Below, piece by piece: positions 17,523 to 26,388 of a DNA stretch of 64,000 nt (position 1 is the first letter of the stretch; each line of letters opens with the position of its first letter). Origin of the DNA: Arthrobacter echini (GTDB lineage: Bacteria; Actinomycetota; Actinomycetes; Actinomycetales; Micrococcaceae); NCBI RefSeq assembly GCF_008107445.1, contig NZ_VSLD01000006.1, positions 124,001 through 188,000 of the forward strand. Reading direction: 5' to 3'. The notes beneath the pieces are model-generated. The model did not search any database, had not been told where the DNA came from, and worked only from the letters and a program-made list of their open reading frames with translations. A program made the position numbers and the translations under genes.

Positions 17523-18874
17523 ACGGCAGCTCCAAGGAGGTCGGGGGTGGATTCGATGAACTTGGAATGGTGGGTGACGTCCTGAACCTCGGGCCGCTGC
17601 AGCACGGCGGCCAGGAGTGGCAGCGTGGTCTTGACCCCTTCGATGCGCACCTCGTCGAGGGCACGCTCCGACCGTCGGATCGCTTCAGGTCGGCCCTCGT
17701 CCCACACGATCAGCTTGGCCAGCAGCGAATCGTAGAACGGGGCGACGGCGGAGCCCGCGACAACCCCGGAATCGATCCGGACGCCCGGCCCGCCCGGCCA
17801 CTCCAGGCGTTCGAGTGTGCCCGGACTCGGCATGAATCCCTGGGAGGGGTCCTCGGCGTTGATCCGGAACTCGAAGGCATGGCCCCGGAACGTGACATCC
17901 TCCTGCGCCAGCCGCAGGCGGCCCGTCGAGGCGACCAGCAACTGTTCCCGGACGAGGTCGAGGCCGGTCACCATCTCCGTCACCGGGTGCTCCACCTGGA
18001 GCCGGGTGTTCATCTCGATGAAGGCAGCCTGTTCCCGGTCCGGATCGTAGAGGAACTCGATGGTGCCGAGTCCGGAGTAGCCGCACTGTCGTCCCAGTTC
18101 GATCGACGAGGACCGGATCGTCTCCCGCACGCTGTCCGGAACCATCGGTGCGGGTGCTTCCTCGATGATCTTCTGCTGGCGCCGCTGCAGGGAGCAGTCC
18201 CGATCACCCAGGTGGATGATGCGTTCGCCGTCACCCAGGATCTGCACCTCGACGTGCCGTGCACGCGAGACGAACTGCTCGAGGTACACGGTCGGGTCAC
18301 CGAACGCGGCCTGGGCCTCGGCGCGAGCGACATCGAGGGTGCTGAGGAGGTCGGCCTCGGTGGTGACCAGGCGGATACCGCGACCGCCGCCGCCGGAGGA
18401 GGCCTTCACCACCAGGGGGTAGCCGACGGCGCGGGCGATCGGCAACGGGTCGACGTCGGGATCCAGGGCGCCGTCGCTGCCGGGCAGGGTGGGGACCCCG
18501 GCATCATCGGCCGCCTGCCGTGCACGGGACTTGTTCCCCATCAGCTCGATGGCCTCGGGGGAGGGCCCTACCCACGTCAGTCCTGCCGTGACCACCGCCC
18601 GCGCGAACCCGGCGTTCTCCGAGAGGAACCCGTAGCCGGGATGGAGGGCATCACAGCCGGAGCGCTCGGCGGCTGCGAGGAGTGCTGCTCCGTCGAGGTA
18701 GCTCTTCGTCGCCGGCGCCGGGCCCACCACCTCGACTGCATCGGCCAGCGATGCGGCATAGGACCCGGCATCCGGTTCGCTCGCCGCGAGGACGGTTCCG
18801 ATCCCGAGTTCGCGTGCGGCACGGATCACCCGGACCGCGATCTCGCCCCGATTGGCGATCAGGAGGCGCTCCAC
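17519..18874 (-). CDS. accC: Biotin carboxylase (AccC-type)
   Basis: A 451-residue ATP-grasp biotin carboxylase. The N-terminus is MERLLIANRGEIAVRVIRAA, the glycine-rich ATP loop is KASSGGGGRGIRLV, the catalytic region is EMNTRLQVEHPVTEM, and FRINAEDPSQGF follows. It carboxylates biotin on a carrier protein using bicarbonate and ATP. A GTG start lies 2 bp after accB, and the gene overlaps pxpB. A dedicated biotin carboxylase embedded among pxp genes is a recurrent arrangement, but why hydrolysis of 5-oxoproline should need a carboxylation module is not settled. Confidence 0.92.
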   Translation of the reverse strand: MERLLIANRGEIAVRVIRAARELGIGTVLAASEPDAGSYAASLADAVEVVGPAPATKSYLDGAALLAAAERSGCDALHPGYGFLSENAGFARAVVTAGLTWVGPSPEAIELMGNKSRARQAADDAGVPTLPGSDGALDPDVDPLPIARAVGYPLVVKASSGGGGRGIRLVTTEADLLSTLDVARAEAQAAFGDPTVYLEQFVSRARHVEVQILGDGERIIHLGDRDCSLQRRQQKIIEEAPAPMVPDSVRETIRSSSIELGRQCGYSGLGTIEFLYDPDREQAAFIEMNTRLQVEHPVTEMVTGLDLVREQLLVASTGRLRLAQEDVTFRGHAFEFRINAEDPSQGFMPSPGTLERLEWPGGPGVRIDSGVVAGSAVAPFYDSLLAKLIVWDEGRPEAIRRSERALDEVRIEGVKTTLPLLAAVLQRPEVQDVTHHSKFIESTPDLLGAAV

Positions 18875-18876
18875 GG

Positions 18877-19116
18877 TCAGTTCTCCGAGACCGTGGCGAT
18901 GACGTCCCCGGGATTGACGGTCCCGGTGTCCTCGACGGAGAAGCTTTCCAGCGTTCCGGAGACATCGCTGCGGATCTCGGAGAACTGCTTCATGATCTCG
19001 ACGACGCCGATGGTCTGGCCCGCCTCGATGGGGTCGCCCTCGTTCACATAGGGGTCCTTGTCGGGGCCCGGCTTGCGATAGAAGATGCCGGGCAGGGGGG
19101 AGACGATGTCCGCCAT
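18877..19116 (-). CDS. accB: Biotin carboxyl carrier protein, minimal
   Basis: A 79-residue single biotinyl/lipoyl domain. The attachment site is VVEIMKQF with Lys43, a variant of the usual AMKM; the flanking barrel strands GIFYRKPGPDKDPYVNEGD and GTVNPGDVIATV are present. The Ala/Pro-rich N-terminal extension of fatty-acid-synthesis AccB is absent. ATG 19116 has GAAAGGA upstream. It sits 22 bp after pxpA and directly before accC, so it is the biotin carrier of this operon's carboxylase. Confidence 0.85.
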   Translation of the reverse strand: MADIVSPLPGIFYRKPGPDKDPYVNEGDPIEAGQTIGVVEIMKQFSEIRSDVSGTLESFSVEDTGTVNPGDVIATVSEN

Positions 19117-19138
19117 GATGGTCCTTTCGGTGGGTTGA

Positions 19139-19882
19139 TCAGAGGGTGTTGAGGGCGTGCCGCACGGCCGCTGCGACGTCGGGCGAGTTGGGTGCATCCG
19201 AGTGGACGCACACGCTGTCGAAGTCGATGGTGAGCAGGCTCCCGTCGGCTGCCTCGACGTGGCCGTCCCTCAGTGCTCGGGTCACCCGCTCAGCAGCGCG
19301 CGAGGGGTCGGTCGGCTCGGGCCGGCGCTGGATGAGGAGCTCGCCGCCCGGGCCGTAGTTGAGATCGACGTAGAGCTCGGCGACGAACGGGACGTCGAGC
19401 TCAGCACAGACACTCTGGTGCGCTGTACCCGCGAGACCGTAGATCGGAACCTCGAACAGACGGGCCACCCGCGCCGCGCTGCGCATGAGCTCCGAATCCC
19501 TGGCCAGCATTCCGTAGAGCGAGCCGTGGGGCTTGATGTGGCTCAGCGGAGCACCCTCGCGCTTCAGGAAGGCAGAGAGTGCCCCGACCTGGTAGAGGAT
19601 GATGTGCTCGACCTCTGCGGGGGTCAGCTTCATCTCCCGCCGACCGAAGCCCACGAGATCCGGGAGGCCGGGGTGCGAGCCGATCATGATTCCCTTGGCA
19701 TGGGCGGCTGCCACGGTGTCGGCCATGGTATCGGGATCGCCAGCATGGAATCCGCATGCCACGTTGACTGCATCGACGCTGTCGAGGAGTGCGAGGTCGT
19801 TCCCGAAGGAGTGCAGCCCGAGAGACTCACCGAGATCCGAATTCACGATGGGCACGGAAGTAGTCCCAGTCACATTCACCAT
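19139..19882 (-). CDS. pxpA: 5-oxoprolinase subunit A (LamB/YcsF family)
   Basis: A 247-residue LamB/YcsF protein: NSDLGESLGLHSFGND, VNVACGFHAGDPDTM, GSHPGLPDLVGFGRREM and SHIKPHGSLYGMLAR are all hallmark blocks. It is the catalytic partner of PxpBC in ATP-dependent 5-oxoproline hydrolysis. I prefer ATG 19882 because AGGGTG lies 6 bp upstream; the GTG at 19891 is the alternative. It is the first gene of the operon and is divergent from the PucR regulator; a CTATATAG palindrome lies between them at 19,912-19,919. Confidence 0.9.
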   Translation of the reverse strand: MVNVTGTTSVPIVNSDLGESLGLHSFGNDLALLDSVDAVNVACGFHAGDPDTMADTVAAAHAKGIMIGSHPGLPDLVGFGRREMKLTPAEVEHIILYQVGALSAFLKREGAPLSHIKPHGSLYGMLARDSELMRSAARVARLFEVPIYGLAGTAHQSVCAELDVPFVAELYVDLNYGPGGELLIQRRPEPTDPSRAAERVTRALRDGHVEAADGSLLTIDFDSVCVHSDAPNSPDVAAAVRHALNTL

Positions 19883-19976
19883 GCGTTTCACCCTAGTGAG
19901 CGTCGCACCCCCTATATAGTGGTCAGCTGCCTCCGTTTACCGACACCTGGAGGGCGGATGCACATGAGGAGAATCG

Positions 19977-21464
19977 ATGATCGTTGCTGATCTGTTGGCC
20001 GCTGACGCGCTCCAGCTGCGCCTGCATACGCCGTCGTCCGTGACGCGCCTCGGGTGGGACATCAGCTGGTGTGCTCCTGCTGAGACCATCGACCCCACCC
20101 CCTTCCTCAGCCACAACGTGGTACTGCTGACCAACGGCATCGGATTGAACATCGAGGACGAGCGCACCTGGACGGCGTACGTGGAGCGACTCGTGCGGGT
20201 CAGGGTGTCGGCGATCGCCTTCGGGACAGGAACAGCACATCACCTCGTGCCTCCCGGCCTGATCCGGGCCGCGACGTCGCTCGATCTGCCACTCCTGGAA
20301 ATTCCGAGATCGGTTCCCTTCCTCCAGGTCCATCGCCACGTGACGAATGTGCTGCAGGTGGAGCGCCACACCGCTGTGAACAGATCCTGGGAGCTGGCGA
20401 GGGAATGCGCGCAGCTCGCAGCGTCAGGGGCGCATCTGCAGGTCATCCTCGATGCTGCAGCCCAGTCCGCGGAGGGCGATCTGGCGATCGTCGACGCCAC
20501 GGGCACCGTGATCGCACGTTCACCCTCGACGGCGGTCTGGACCTCGGAGGACCTCGCGACCGAGCCCGCACGAACGGATCCGAGCAGCATCCCGCTGCCG
20601 ATGGGGAGCGGCGATTCGTTCCAGCTGATCGTGAGGGATCCGGCGTCGGACCATCCCATCAGCACCCTGCTCGCCCCGGCCGCATCGATCATCGCGGTGC
20701 AGCTGCAGACCGCGCTGCACACGACCACGCACAAGGAGCGCGAACTCGAGATCCTGCTGGACCAGGTTCCGGACTGGGCAGGTGTCGCCCTGGAGGGGTT
20801 CGTCGCCACCTTCCTGTCCACGGGTCTGGACCTCCACCAGTCCACGGTGGTCCTCGCGGCGACCACGGGACGCCGCAATCTCTCGAGCGCATGGAGGATC
20901 AGGATCCTCCTGCAGGCCCGTTTCGGCGATGTGCGCGTCCAGGTGCGGTCAGGGGTGCTGTACGCGTTCGCTCAGGGACCGCTCGACGGCGTCGACGCGA
21001 CCGAGGCTACGGAAGCGTTCCTGGTGCGCTGCATCCGCGACCTCCCCGACCAGCCGCTCGTCGTCAAGGGGCCGTGCCGGTCGATCGACGAGGTGCGCCT
21101 CGCGCTGCATCAGGCGGGCACGATGGTCGGTGTCGCCCGGACGCCGCAGCGGGCGCCCGAGCTGGGAATCCGCACCCTCATCGCCTCGACCGCCTCGTCG
21201 GGAGCCCGCACCGGAGCGCGCCGGCTCCTGGCCCCGGTGATCGCGTACGACGACACCCATGCGGTGGACCTGCTGGGCACGCTGCGGGCCTTCCTCGACC
21301 ACGATGCGCAACCCGGACGGACCGCGGCGAGCCTGTTCATCCACCGCAACACCCTGGCGCAGCGTCTCGCGAAACTGGAGTCGCTGCTCAACCTCTCGCT
21401 CGCCTCGCTCGAAGGGCAGGCAACATGCCTCATGGGGCTGGAGATCCTCCGCCCGCCCTCCTAG
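19977..21464 (+). CDS. PucR-family transcriptional regulator
   Basis: A 495-residue regulator. The N-terminal PucR sensory domain (VADLLAADALQLRLHTPSS; LTNGIGLNIED; VSAIAFGTGTAHHLVPPGL) is followed by a central GGDEF-like/linker region and a C-terminal helix-turn-helix (AASLFIHRNTLAQRLAKLE). PucR proteins usually activate nitrogen-compound catabolic genes on binding a metabolite. Divergence from pxpA by 94 bp makes it the likely regulator of the 5-oxoproline operon. ATG 19977 has an AGGAGA ribosome site. Confidence 0.9.
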   Translation: MIVADLLAADALQLRLHTPSSVTRLGWDISWCAPAETIDPTPFLSHNVVLLTNGIGLNIEDERTWTAYVERLVRVRVSAIAFGTGTAHHLVPPGLIRAATSLDLPLLEIPRSVPFLQVHRHVTNVLQVERHTAVNRSWELARECAQLAASGAHLQVILDAAAQSAEGDLAIVDATGTVIARSPSTAVWTSEDLATEPARTDPSSIPLPMGSGDSFQLIVRDPASDHPISTLLAPAASIIAVQLQTALHTTTHKERELEILLDQVPDWAGVALEGFVATFLSTGLDLHQSTVVLAATTGRRNLSSAWRIRILLQARFGDVRVQVRSGVLYAFAQGPLDGVDATEATEAFLVRCIRDLPDQPLVVKGPCRSIDEVRLALHQAGTMVGVARTPQRAPELGIRTLIASTASSGARTGARRLLAPVIAYDDTHAVDLLGTLRAFLDHDAQPGRTAASLFIHRNTLAQRLAKLESLLNLSLASLEGQATCLMGLEILRPPS

Positions 21465-21525
21465 TGCCTGAATCAGCAGGTGGCCGGCACGACGCCGGCA
21501 GGGCGCGCACCGAATCGGCCTGGGG

Positions 21526-22317
21526 TCAGGAGGTGGCGATGTCCTTCGAGGAGTAGTCGAACCGGAACGTCACCGCGCTGTCGGAGAGCAGGTGGAGTTC
21601 GTGGTTGGCGCCGTCGCGGACACCGAAACGGCCGTAGTTCTCGTCCCAGGAGCCGTTGACCAGGACCTTGTACTGGTAGGTGCCGGCAGGCAGCTGCAGG
21701 GTCTGCTGCCAGGAGTTCGCCGCGGCGTCGTAGGAGAGCTGCAGCTCGCGGAGGTCGGTGGACCAGTGGCCTGCGTCGCCGAAGACGGGATCGAAATCGC
21801 CGGAGAGGGCCACGGACTGAGGCTGGTCATGCCAGGCGTCGTCCATAGGCGAGTCAGCCTCCGCGGACGAGAGGTCGACGGCGACATCCGGTGGAGTGGG
21901 GTCCTCGGCAGGCGTGGACTGCGCCTCTTCTCCCAGCTGCTCGGGGGACAGGGGTGCGTGCTCCACGGAGGAGGGCTGCTCGGGCACGGGTTCGCCGGTG
22001 AGCATGGCGTTGGCGAACCGGTCGGCGTCGGGGAAGGCCGCGACGGCGCGAGCGCCCTCTTCGGTGGCGGTCCAGCCGTTGCGGCCCTTGACGAGCCACC
22101 CGGCCTTGACGAGCTTCGCCGTCGCCGTCGTCAGTGCCTTGAAACCGCGGGGGATCCCGCCTGAGAGAAGCTCGGCTTCCTTGTCGTCGAATGGGACCTC
22201 GGCAACAACCTGCGACAGCAGCTCGCTGGGGGCGGCGCCAGACCCTGACGCCTGGTGGTCGGCCAGGATGGCGAGCGTGGCACGCAGGCGGGCGTTGGTG
22301 TTATTCCGGGGGGCGAT
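21526..22317 (-). CDS. Glycogen-binding (AMPK/CBM48-like) domain protein with winged-helix-like N-terminus, non-AUG start
   Basis: The C-terminal ~85 residues are an early-set/CBM48 domain (VALSGDFDPVFGDAGHWSTD; LQLPAGTYQYKVLVNGSWDEN), as in AMPK-beta and isoamylases. Coding clearly continues upstream of the first ATG (22005): RNNTNARLRATLAILADH... and LVKAGWLVKGRNGWTATEEG look like a winged-helix domain joined to an acidic Pro-rich linker. No ATG, GTG, TTG or CTG occurs in this upstream frame at a plausible site before the TAG near 22,381. An AAGGAG ribosome site ends at 22324, six bases before an ATC codon, so I place the start there (ATT at 22323 is adjacent). About 263 residues. The function may be glycogen-linked regulation. 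Confidence 0.65.
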   Translation of the reverse strand: MAPRNNTNARLRATLAILADHQASGSGAAPSELLSQVVAEVPFDDKEAELLSGGIPRGFKALTTATAKLVKAGWLVKGRNGWTATEEGARAVAAFPDADRFANAMLTGEPVPEQPSSVEHAPLSPEQLGEEAQSTPAEDPTPPDVAVDLSSAEADSPMDDAWHDQPQSVALSGDFDPVFGDAGHWSTDLRELQLSYDAAANSWQQTLQLPAGTYQYKVLVNGSWDENYGRFGVRDGANHELHLLSDSAVTFRFDYSSKDIATS

Positions 22318-22394
22318 GACAATCTCCTTCGTCGACTTCCTGGGTAGGTCGATTTTATCGGATGACGCCTCGTTCCGGTGCTACGCTCCGCCGG

Positions 22395-22835
22395 ATGACG
22401 TCTCCCCCGCACACCGGCCCACTCCGAACCGTCGCACGCATGGCCCTCGGGGCATTCCTCATGGTGGCCGGAACCGCGCATCTCACCGTCGGGAGGGAGG
22501 CCTTCGCCGCGCAGGTGCCGTCCTGGTTCCCGCTGGACACGGACGTCGTCGTCGTGGTGTCGGGTGTCGTGGAGCTCCTTCTCGGTGCCGCATTGATCAC
22601 CCTCGGCCGGTACCGCGTGCCGATCGGTTGGGTGGTTGCGGGGTTCTTCGTGGCGGTCTTTCCCGGGAACATCGCCCAGTACGTGGAGGGGGTGAGCGCC
22701 TTCGGCCTCGAATCCGACGGCGCCCGCCTCGCCCGCCTCTTCTTCCAGCCGGTCCTCGTGGTGTGGGCCCTGTGGTCCACCGGCGCGTGGCGGGACCGCA
22801 TCGTGCTGGGAAGACGGCCGGACGACGGCAGATGA
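22395..22835 (+). CDS. DoxX-like small membrane protein
   Basis: A 146-residue protein with four hydrophobic helices (MALGAFLMVAGTAHLTVG; VVVVVSGVVELLLGAALITL; VGWVVAGFFVAVF-like; LVVWALWSTG). The helix spacing and the AGTAHL and NIAQY motifs fit DoxX/DUF4267-type proteins, which sit in the cytoplasmic membrane and are linked to quinone or redox functions without a firm assignment. ATG 22395 is preferred over 22362. Its start lies only 78 bp from the non-AUG start of the opposite-strand gene. Confidence 0.7.
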   Translation: MTSPPHTGPLRTVARMALGAFLMVAGTAHLTVGREAFAAQVPSWFPLDTDVVVVVSGVVELLLGAALITLGRYRVPIGWVVAGFFVAVFPGNIAQYVEGVSAFGLESDGARLARLFFQPVLVVWALWSTGAWRDRIVLGRRPDDGR

Positions 22836-22913
22836 CCGACCGCCGGCGGCAAATCCTCAGTAAGCTTCGGACAACTGAACATGCCGCTTCGCCCCAGGAC
22901 CCCGGGAGACACC

Positions 22914-23783
22914 ATGAAGACCCTTCGACCCCTGAAATCCGTCGAGAAGCTCGAGAACGCCACCTGGCTGGATACGGTGGCGAACCCGATGCGCGATCTG
23001 GTGCAGGCCGTCATCAAGCCCGGCGCCGTTCGCGACATCCTGCACGGCGTGCCGATCGGGCACCCGCTGCATCCGCTGATGGTCCTCGTGCCGACCGGTA
23101 CCTGGTTGTCGGCTGCCGTCCTGGACGCAGTGCCCGGCTCGAAGGCGGCATCGGCGATCCTCATCGGTACCGGTGTGGTGAGCGCCGCACCGACGGCGCT
23201 CAGCGGATGGACCGACTGGTCCGAAGGGCACGAGCAGCAGCTGCGGGTGGGCGTGGTCCACGCCGCCGCGAACGCCGTCGCCGTCGGTCTCTACTCGCTG
23301 TCGCTGGTGCAGCGGCTGCGCGGCAAGTCGGGCAAGGTGCTCTCGTACACGGGGCTCGTGGTGGTCTCCGCCGGAGGATTCCTCGGCGGTCACATGGCGT
23401 ACAGGCAGGCGCTGGGGGCCAACCACTCGGAGGATGTGCCGCACCGGGTGCAACCGGGGTGGCACGCCATCGGAGCGCTCGCCGAGTTGCCGGACGGCAG
23501 GCTCGAGAAGCGGGTGCTCGGCGAGGTTCCCCTCGTGGTCTTCCGTCAGGGCGACGAGGTGTCGGTGCTCTCCGCCACCTGCAGCCACCTCTCCGCGCCT
23601 CTGGACGAGGGGACGGTCAGCTACGACGACGGCGATCCCTGCCTCACCTGCCCCTGGCACAACAGCATGTTCTCGCTGAAGAACGGCGAAGTGTTGCGCG
23701 GTCCGGCCACGTCGCCGCAGCCGTCCTTCGAGACGCGGATCGTCGCGGGGACCGTGGAGGTCAGCCTGCCGAACGCAGGCTGA
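22914..23783 (+). CDS. Rieske [2Fe-2S] protein with DUF2231 membrane domain
   Basis: A 289-residue fusion. The N-terminal ~170 residues form a DUF2231 four-helix membrane domain (GVPIGHPLHPLMVLVPTGTW; ALSGWTDWSEG; GGFLGGHMAYRQALG). The C-terminal ~100 residues are a Rieske domain with both cluster motifs, CSHLSAPL (Cys-x-His) and CPWHNSMF (Cys-x2-His). It should carry electrons at the membrane, but the partner is unknown. ATG 22914 has GGGAG 5 bp upstream, while an in-frame ATG at 22881 lacks a ribosome site. Confidence 0.88.
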   Translation: MKTLRPLKSVEKLENATWLDTVANPMRDLVQAVIKPGAVRDILHGVPIGHPLHPLMVLVPTGTWLSAAVLDAVPGSKAASAILIGTGVVSAAPTALSGWTDWSEGHEQQLRVGVVHAAANAVAVGLYSLSLVQRLRGKSGKVLSYTGLVVVSAGGFLGGHMAYRQALGANHSEDVPHRVQPGWHAIGALAELPDGRLEKRVLGEVPLVVFRQGDEVSVLSATCSHLSAPLDEGTVSYDDGDPCLTCPWHNSMFSLKNGEVLRGPATSPQPSFETRIVAGTVEVSLPNAG

Positions 23784-23836
23784 TCGGCGGCGCTGTCCGA
23801 AGGCTGCGGGGCGCGGCCGGACCTTCGGCACCCGGA

Positions 23837-23877
23837 CACGACGATGCCCGGCACAGTGCGTGCCGGGCATCGTCGTG
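23837..23877. terminator. Strong bidirectional terminator hairpin
   Basis: A perfect 18-bp stem with a 5-base loop (CACGACGATGCCCGGCAC-AGTGC-complement) lies between the convergent Rieske and excalibur genes. It has no clear U-tract but is the most stable hairpin I found in the window. Confidence 0.8.
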
Positions 23878-23891
23878 CGTGTTGTTCTCGC

Positions 23892-24350
23892 TCAGGCGGT
23901 TGCCCGACGGCGCACCACGAACGCACCGCCGAGTGCTGCGAGGACCAGTCCGCCTCCGAGGGCGAGGGCCCCGGCGTCGTTGGTTGCCGGAGCCTGCGCG
24001 ACGCCGGTATCGGCACCACCCACCGGCATCTGGCCCATCTGCTGCACCTCGGGCTGGGGCTGCGGCATGGGCGTGACCGGCGGAGTCGTGGGCGTGTTCT
24101 GGGCGACGATGAGAGCGACTGCGTTTGCATCGTAGGCAGGCGTGCCGGCGGCATCACAGCCAAACCCGTCGTTGTCCGCGTCCAGCTTGGGCTGGTAGCC
24201 GGGGGTGTTCATCGGGATGTTGTAGACCCCGACGTTCTCGGCTGCCGTGCAGTTCTCGAACGGCAGGCCGACCGCGAGGGCCGGTGAGGCCGAGAACAGG
24301 GCGAGGCCCGCTGCGGCTGAGGTGGCAAGGGCGATGGACGTCTTCTTCAT
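23892..24350 (-). CDS. Excalibur calcium-binding surface protein
   Basis: A 152-residue exported protein. It has a signal peptide (MKKTSIALATSAAAGLALFSASPALA), then an excalibur domain with the paired cysteines and acidic calcium loop (FENCTAAENVG; DADNDGFGCD). A Pro/Gln-rich spacer follows, then a C-terminal hydrophobic helix ended by RRRATA. The tail layout is that of wall-anchored proteins, but a clean LPxTG is absent (PVGGADTG is the nearest). ATG 24350 has AGGAGT upstream. It is likely an envelope protein of unknown role. Confidence 0.85.
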   Translation of the reverse strand: MKKTSIALATSAAAGLALFSASPALAVGLPFENCTAAENVGVYNIPMNTPGYQPKLDADNDGFGCDAAGTPAYDANAVALIVAQNTPTTPPVTPMPQPQPEVQQMGQMPVGGADTGVAQAPATNDAGALALGGGLVLAALGGAFVVRRRATA

Positions 24351-24506
24351 GGGAACTCCTGAGACCTGGAAGATGATGGTTGTCCGACCGTACTGCACGA
24401 TCGCGACGGATCGGGAGCACAGCTTGCGCGCGAAGATGTGGTTGCGTGCTGCCTCGGCGTGGTCTACCCGGCGGGTAGCCGCGGCCCATGACTCACCCGG
24501 CGTGTG

Positions 24507-26096
24507 CTACCGCGTGGCGTCCTCGCCCGCCCAGGCCTCCGCGAAGAACTGCGGTGAGTGGGACTCCAGCAGCCCGGCATAGGTGTCCGGGTCCAGTGCC
24601 TGCGCCGAATGTGTCGGGATGTCGGAGGTGAAGGCGGAGACGCCCAGGCCGGCTGCGCCGTCCTGCAGTGTCAGTCCGGCCGCTTCGAGGATGGTGGGGT
24701 ACAGGTTCAGCTGGTCCACGCGGGGGCGCACCGTGCCGGTCGGCTCGGCGCCCGGCACCCAGATGCGGTTGAAGACGGTGCGGTTCGGGTGGTCGTCCAA
24801 CTGCTCGTGGAAGGCATCACCCGCACTCATGTGCTTCAGGTGGTCGCCCATGATCACCACGGCGGTGTCCTCGAGATAACCCCTGGCCTCCAGGTGGTCG
24901 ACGAACCCGGCCACCTGGGTCATGGAGCAGGAGAAGACGGAGGTGACGGCGTCCTGCGTGTCCACATCGCAGTAATCGTAGACGTGCACGGGCTCGTGGG
25001 TGTCCAGGGTCAGTACCGAGAGGTTGAACGGCTCACCGGTCCGCTCGGACTCCGCGTGGAGCTCGTCCACGGTGGTCGCGGCATTGGACATGAGGCGCTC
25101 GTCGCTCAGGCCCCAGTCGCTGCGGAAGCTCGTCTCGGGTTCGCCCGCGGCGCGCCAGTCGGTGAGGCCCTTCACCACGGAGTACTCGTGGGTGCGCAGG
25201 AACGTGTCCTTCGCGGCGAAGCGTGCGTTCGCACCACCCAGGAAGACATTGGTGTAGCCGTGGTCTCCCAGCACGTCACCCAGGCAGGTGGTTCCGCCGA
25301 GGTACGTCTCGACGTCGTCGCTGGGTTTGTCGGAGACACTGCTGCTGTCGGAACTCCCGGCCGGGCGCAGCGGCACGCCGCACTGGGTGGAGGTGAGGCC
25401 GGCCATGGTCCAGCCCCCACTCCTGTACTGCTGGAGGTCCTCGATGCTCTGCCACCCGTCGGAGGCCCTCGTGGCATCCTTCAGGGGTGCGAAGGCGTCC
25501 TTCTCGAAGAGCTGGTCGTCCTCCAGGGTGGCCTCGCCGGACTCGAGGTAGATGAGGACGAGGTTCCGCTTGCCCGCGTCGTCAGTAATAACGGGCTGCG
25601 CGTAGTAGTCGCCGATGTCGAAGTCGGAGTTGGCTGCCTGGATGTACTTCCCGAGGTTCACGGTGTCGGCGAAGGCCGTGGTGCCGCCGACGACCACCGC
25701 GGCAACCAGCGCCGTGGCGACCGTTCGCGTGACCCACTGCGAGCGGCGAGGACGTACGGCGTACCCGGCGCGACGGCGGGTGCGGCGCCGGAGATACCAC
25801 CACAGGGCGATGCCTGCGGTGAGCAGCAGGGGCACCACGCCGACGCCGATGATCCCCATCCAGACGACGGCGCCGCCCCCGCCGTCGGTCTCCAGCGAGG
25901 TGAGATTCAGGAGCATCTGGCCCACGGAGATCTCGCCCCAGAAGAATCGGATCCCGATGGCAGCGATGAGCAGTGCGAGGCCGACCCAGAGGAGGACGAA
26001 GACCAGGGTCTGGGCGGCGACGACGCCGGCCCGTCGGATCACGCGCAGGCTCCGTTCGTACACCACATCGCCTCGCCTTCCAATAGCCCGCCCCAT
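24507..26096 (-). CDS. LTA-synthase-like sulfatase-fold phosphoglycerol transferase
   Basis: A 529-residue protein with three N-terminal membrane helices (about 25-50, 76-101, 123-142) and a large extracellular sulfatase-fold domain. The likely nucleophile is Thr235 in MAGLTSTQCG, the position occupied by the catalytic Thr of LtaS/MdoB enzymes; YLESGEATL and IMGDHLKHM supply metal ligands. Such enzymes move phosphoglycerol units onto lipid or glycan acceptors outside the membrane. ATG 26096 is chosen because the frame upstream lacks membrane or family features. Here it more likely modifies a lipoglycan or wall polymer than makes classical LTA. Confidence 0.85.
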   Translation of the reverse strand: MGRAIGRRGDVVYERSLRVIRRAGVVAAQTLVFVLLWVGLALLIAAIGIRFFWGEISVGQMLLNLTSLETDGGGGAVVWMGIIGVGVVPLLLTAGIALWWYLRRRTRRRAGYAVRPRRSQWVTRTVATALVAAVVVGGTTAFADTVNLGKYIQAANSDFDIGDYYAQPVITDDAGKRNLVLIYLESGEATLEDDQLFEKDAFAPLKDATRASDGWQSIEDLQQYRSGGWTMAGLTSTQCGVPLRPAGSSDSSSVSDKPSDDVETYLGGTTCLGDVLGDHGYTNVFLGGANARFAAKDTFLRTHEYSVVKGLTDWRAAGEPETSFRSDWGLSDERLMSNAATTVDELHAESERTGEPFNLSVLTLDTHEPVHVYDYCDVDTQDAVTSVFSCSMTQVAGFVDHLEARGYLEDTAVVIMGDHLKHMSAGDAFHEQLDDHPNRTVFNRIWVPGAEPTGTVRPRVDQLNLYPTILEAAGLTLQDGAAGLGVSAFTSDIPTHSAQALDPDTYAGLLESHSPQFFAEAWAGEDATR

Positions 26097-26388
26097 GATC
26101 GAACGTCCTTGACATCCACCCGGTTCCTGGGCCTGTAGAAGCCTAACGTCGCCACACCGGCTGTCAACACTCGTTATCGGGTGGGTCTCTTCTGTTGTGC
26201 CGCACTGCGACTGCTGAATTCGGCCGTACGACCTGGGGGCTTTCGATGGCAGGGGCGAGCCGGAAGGCGGCGTGTCCTGCCGCGACACGACGGTGCGGGG
26301 TCCGAAAGCCCCGGTTCGGTACGGTGCAGGACCCGCAAGCCCAGCTTCGGTGCGCCCTGGACCCGGTGGGTGATGGAGCAGGGCGGCC

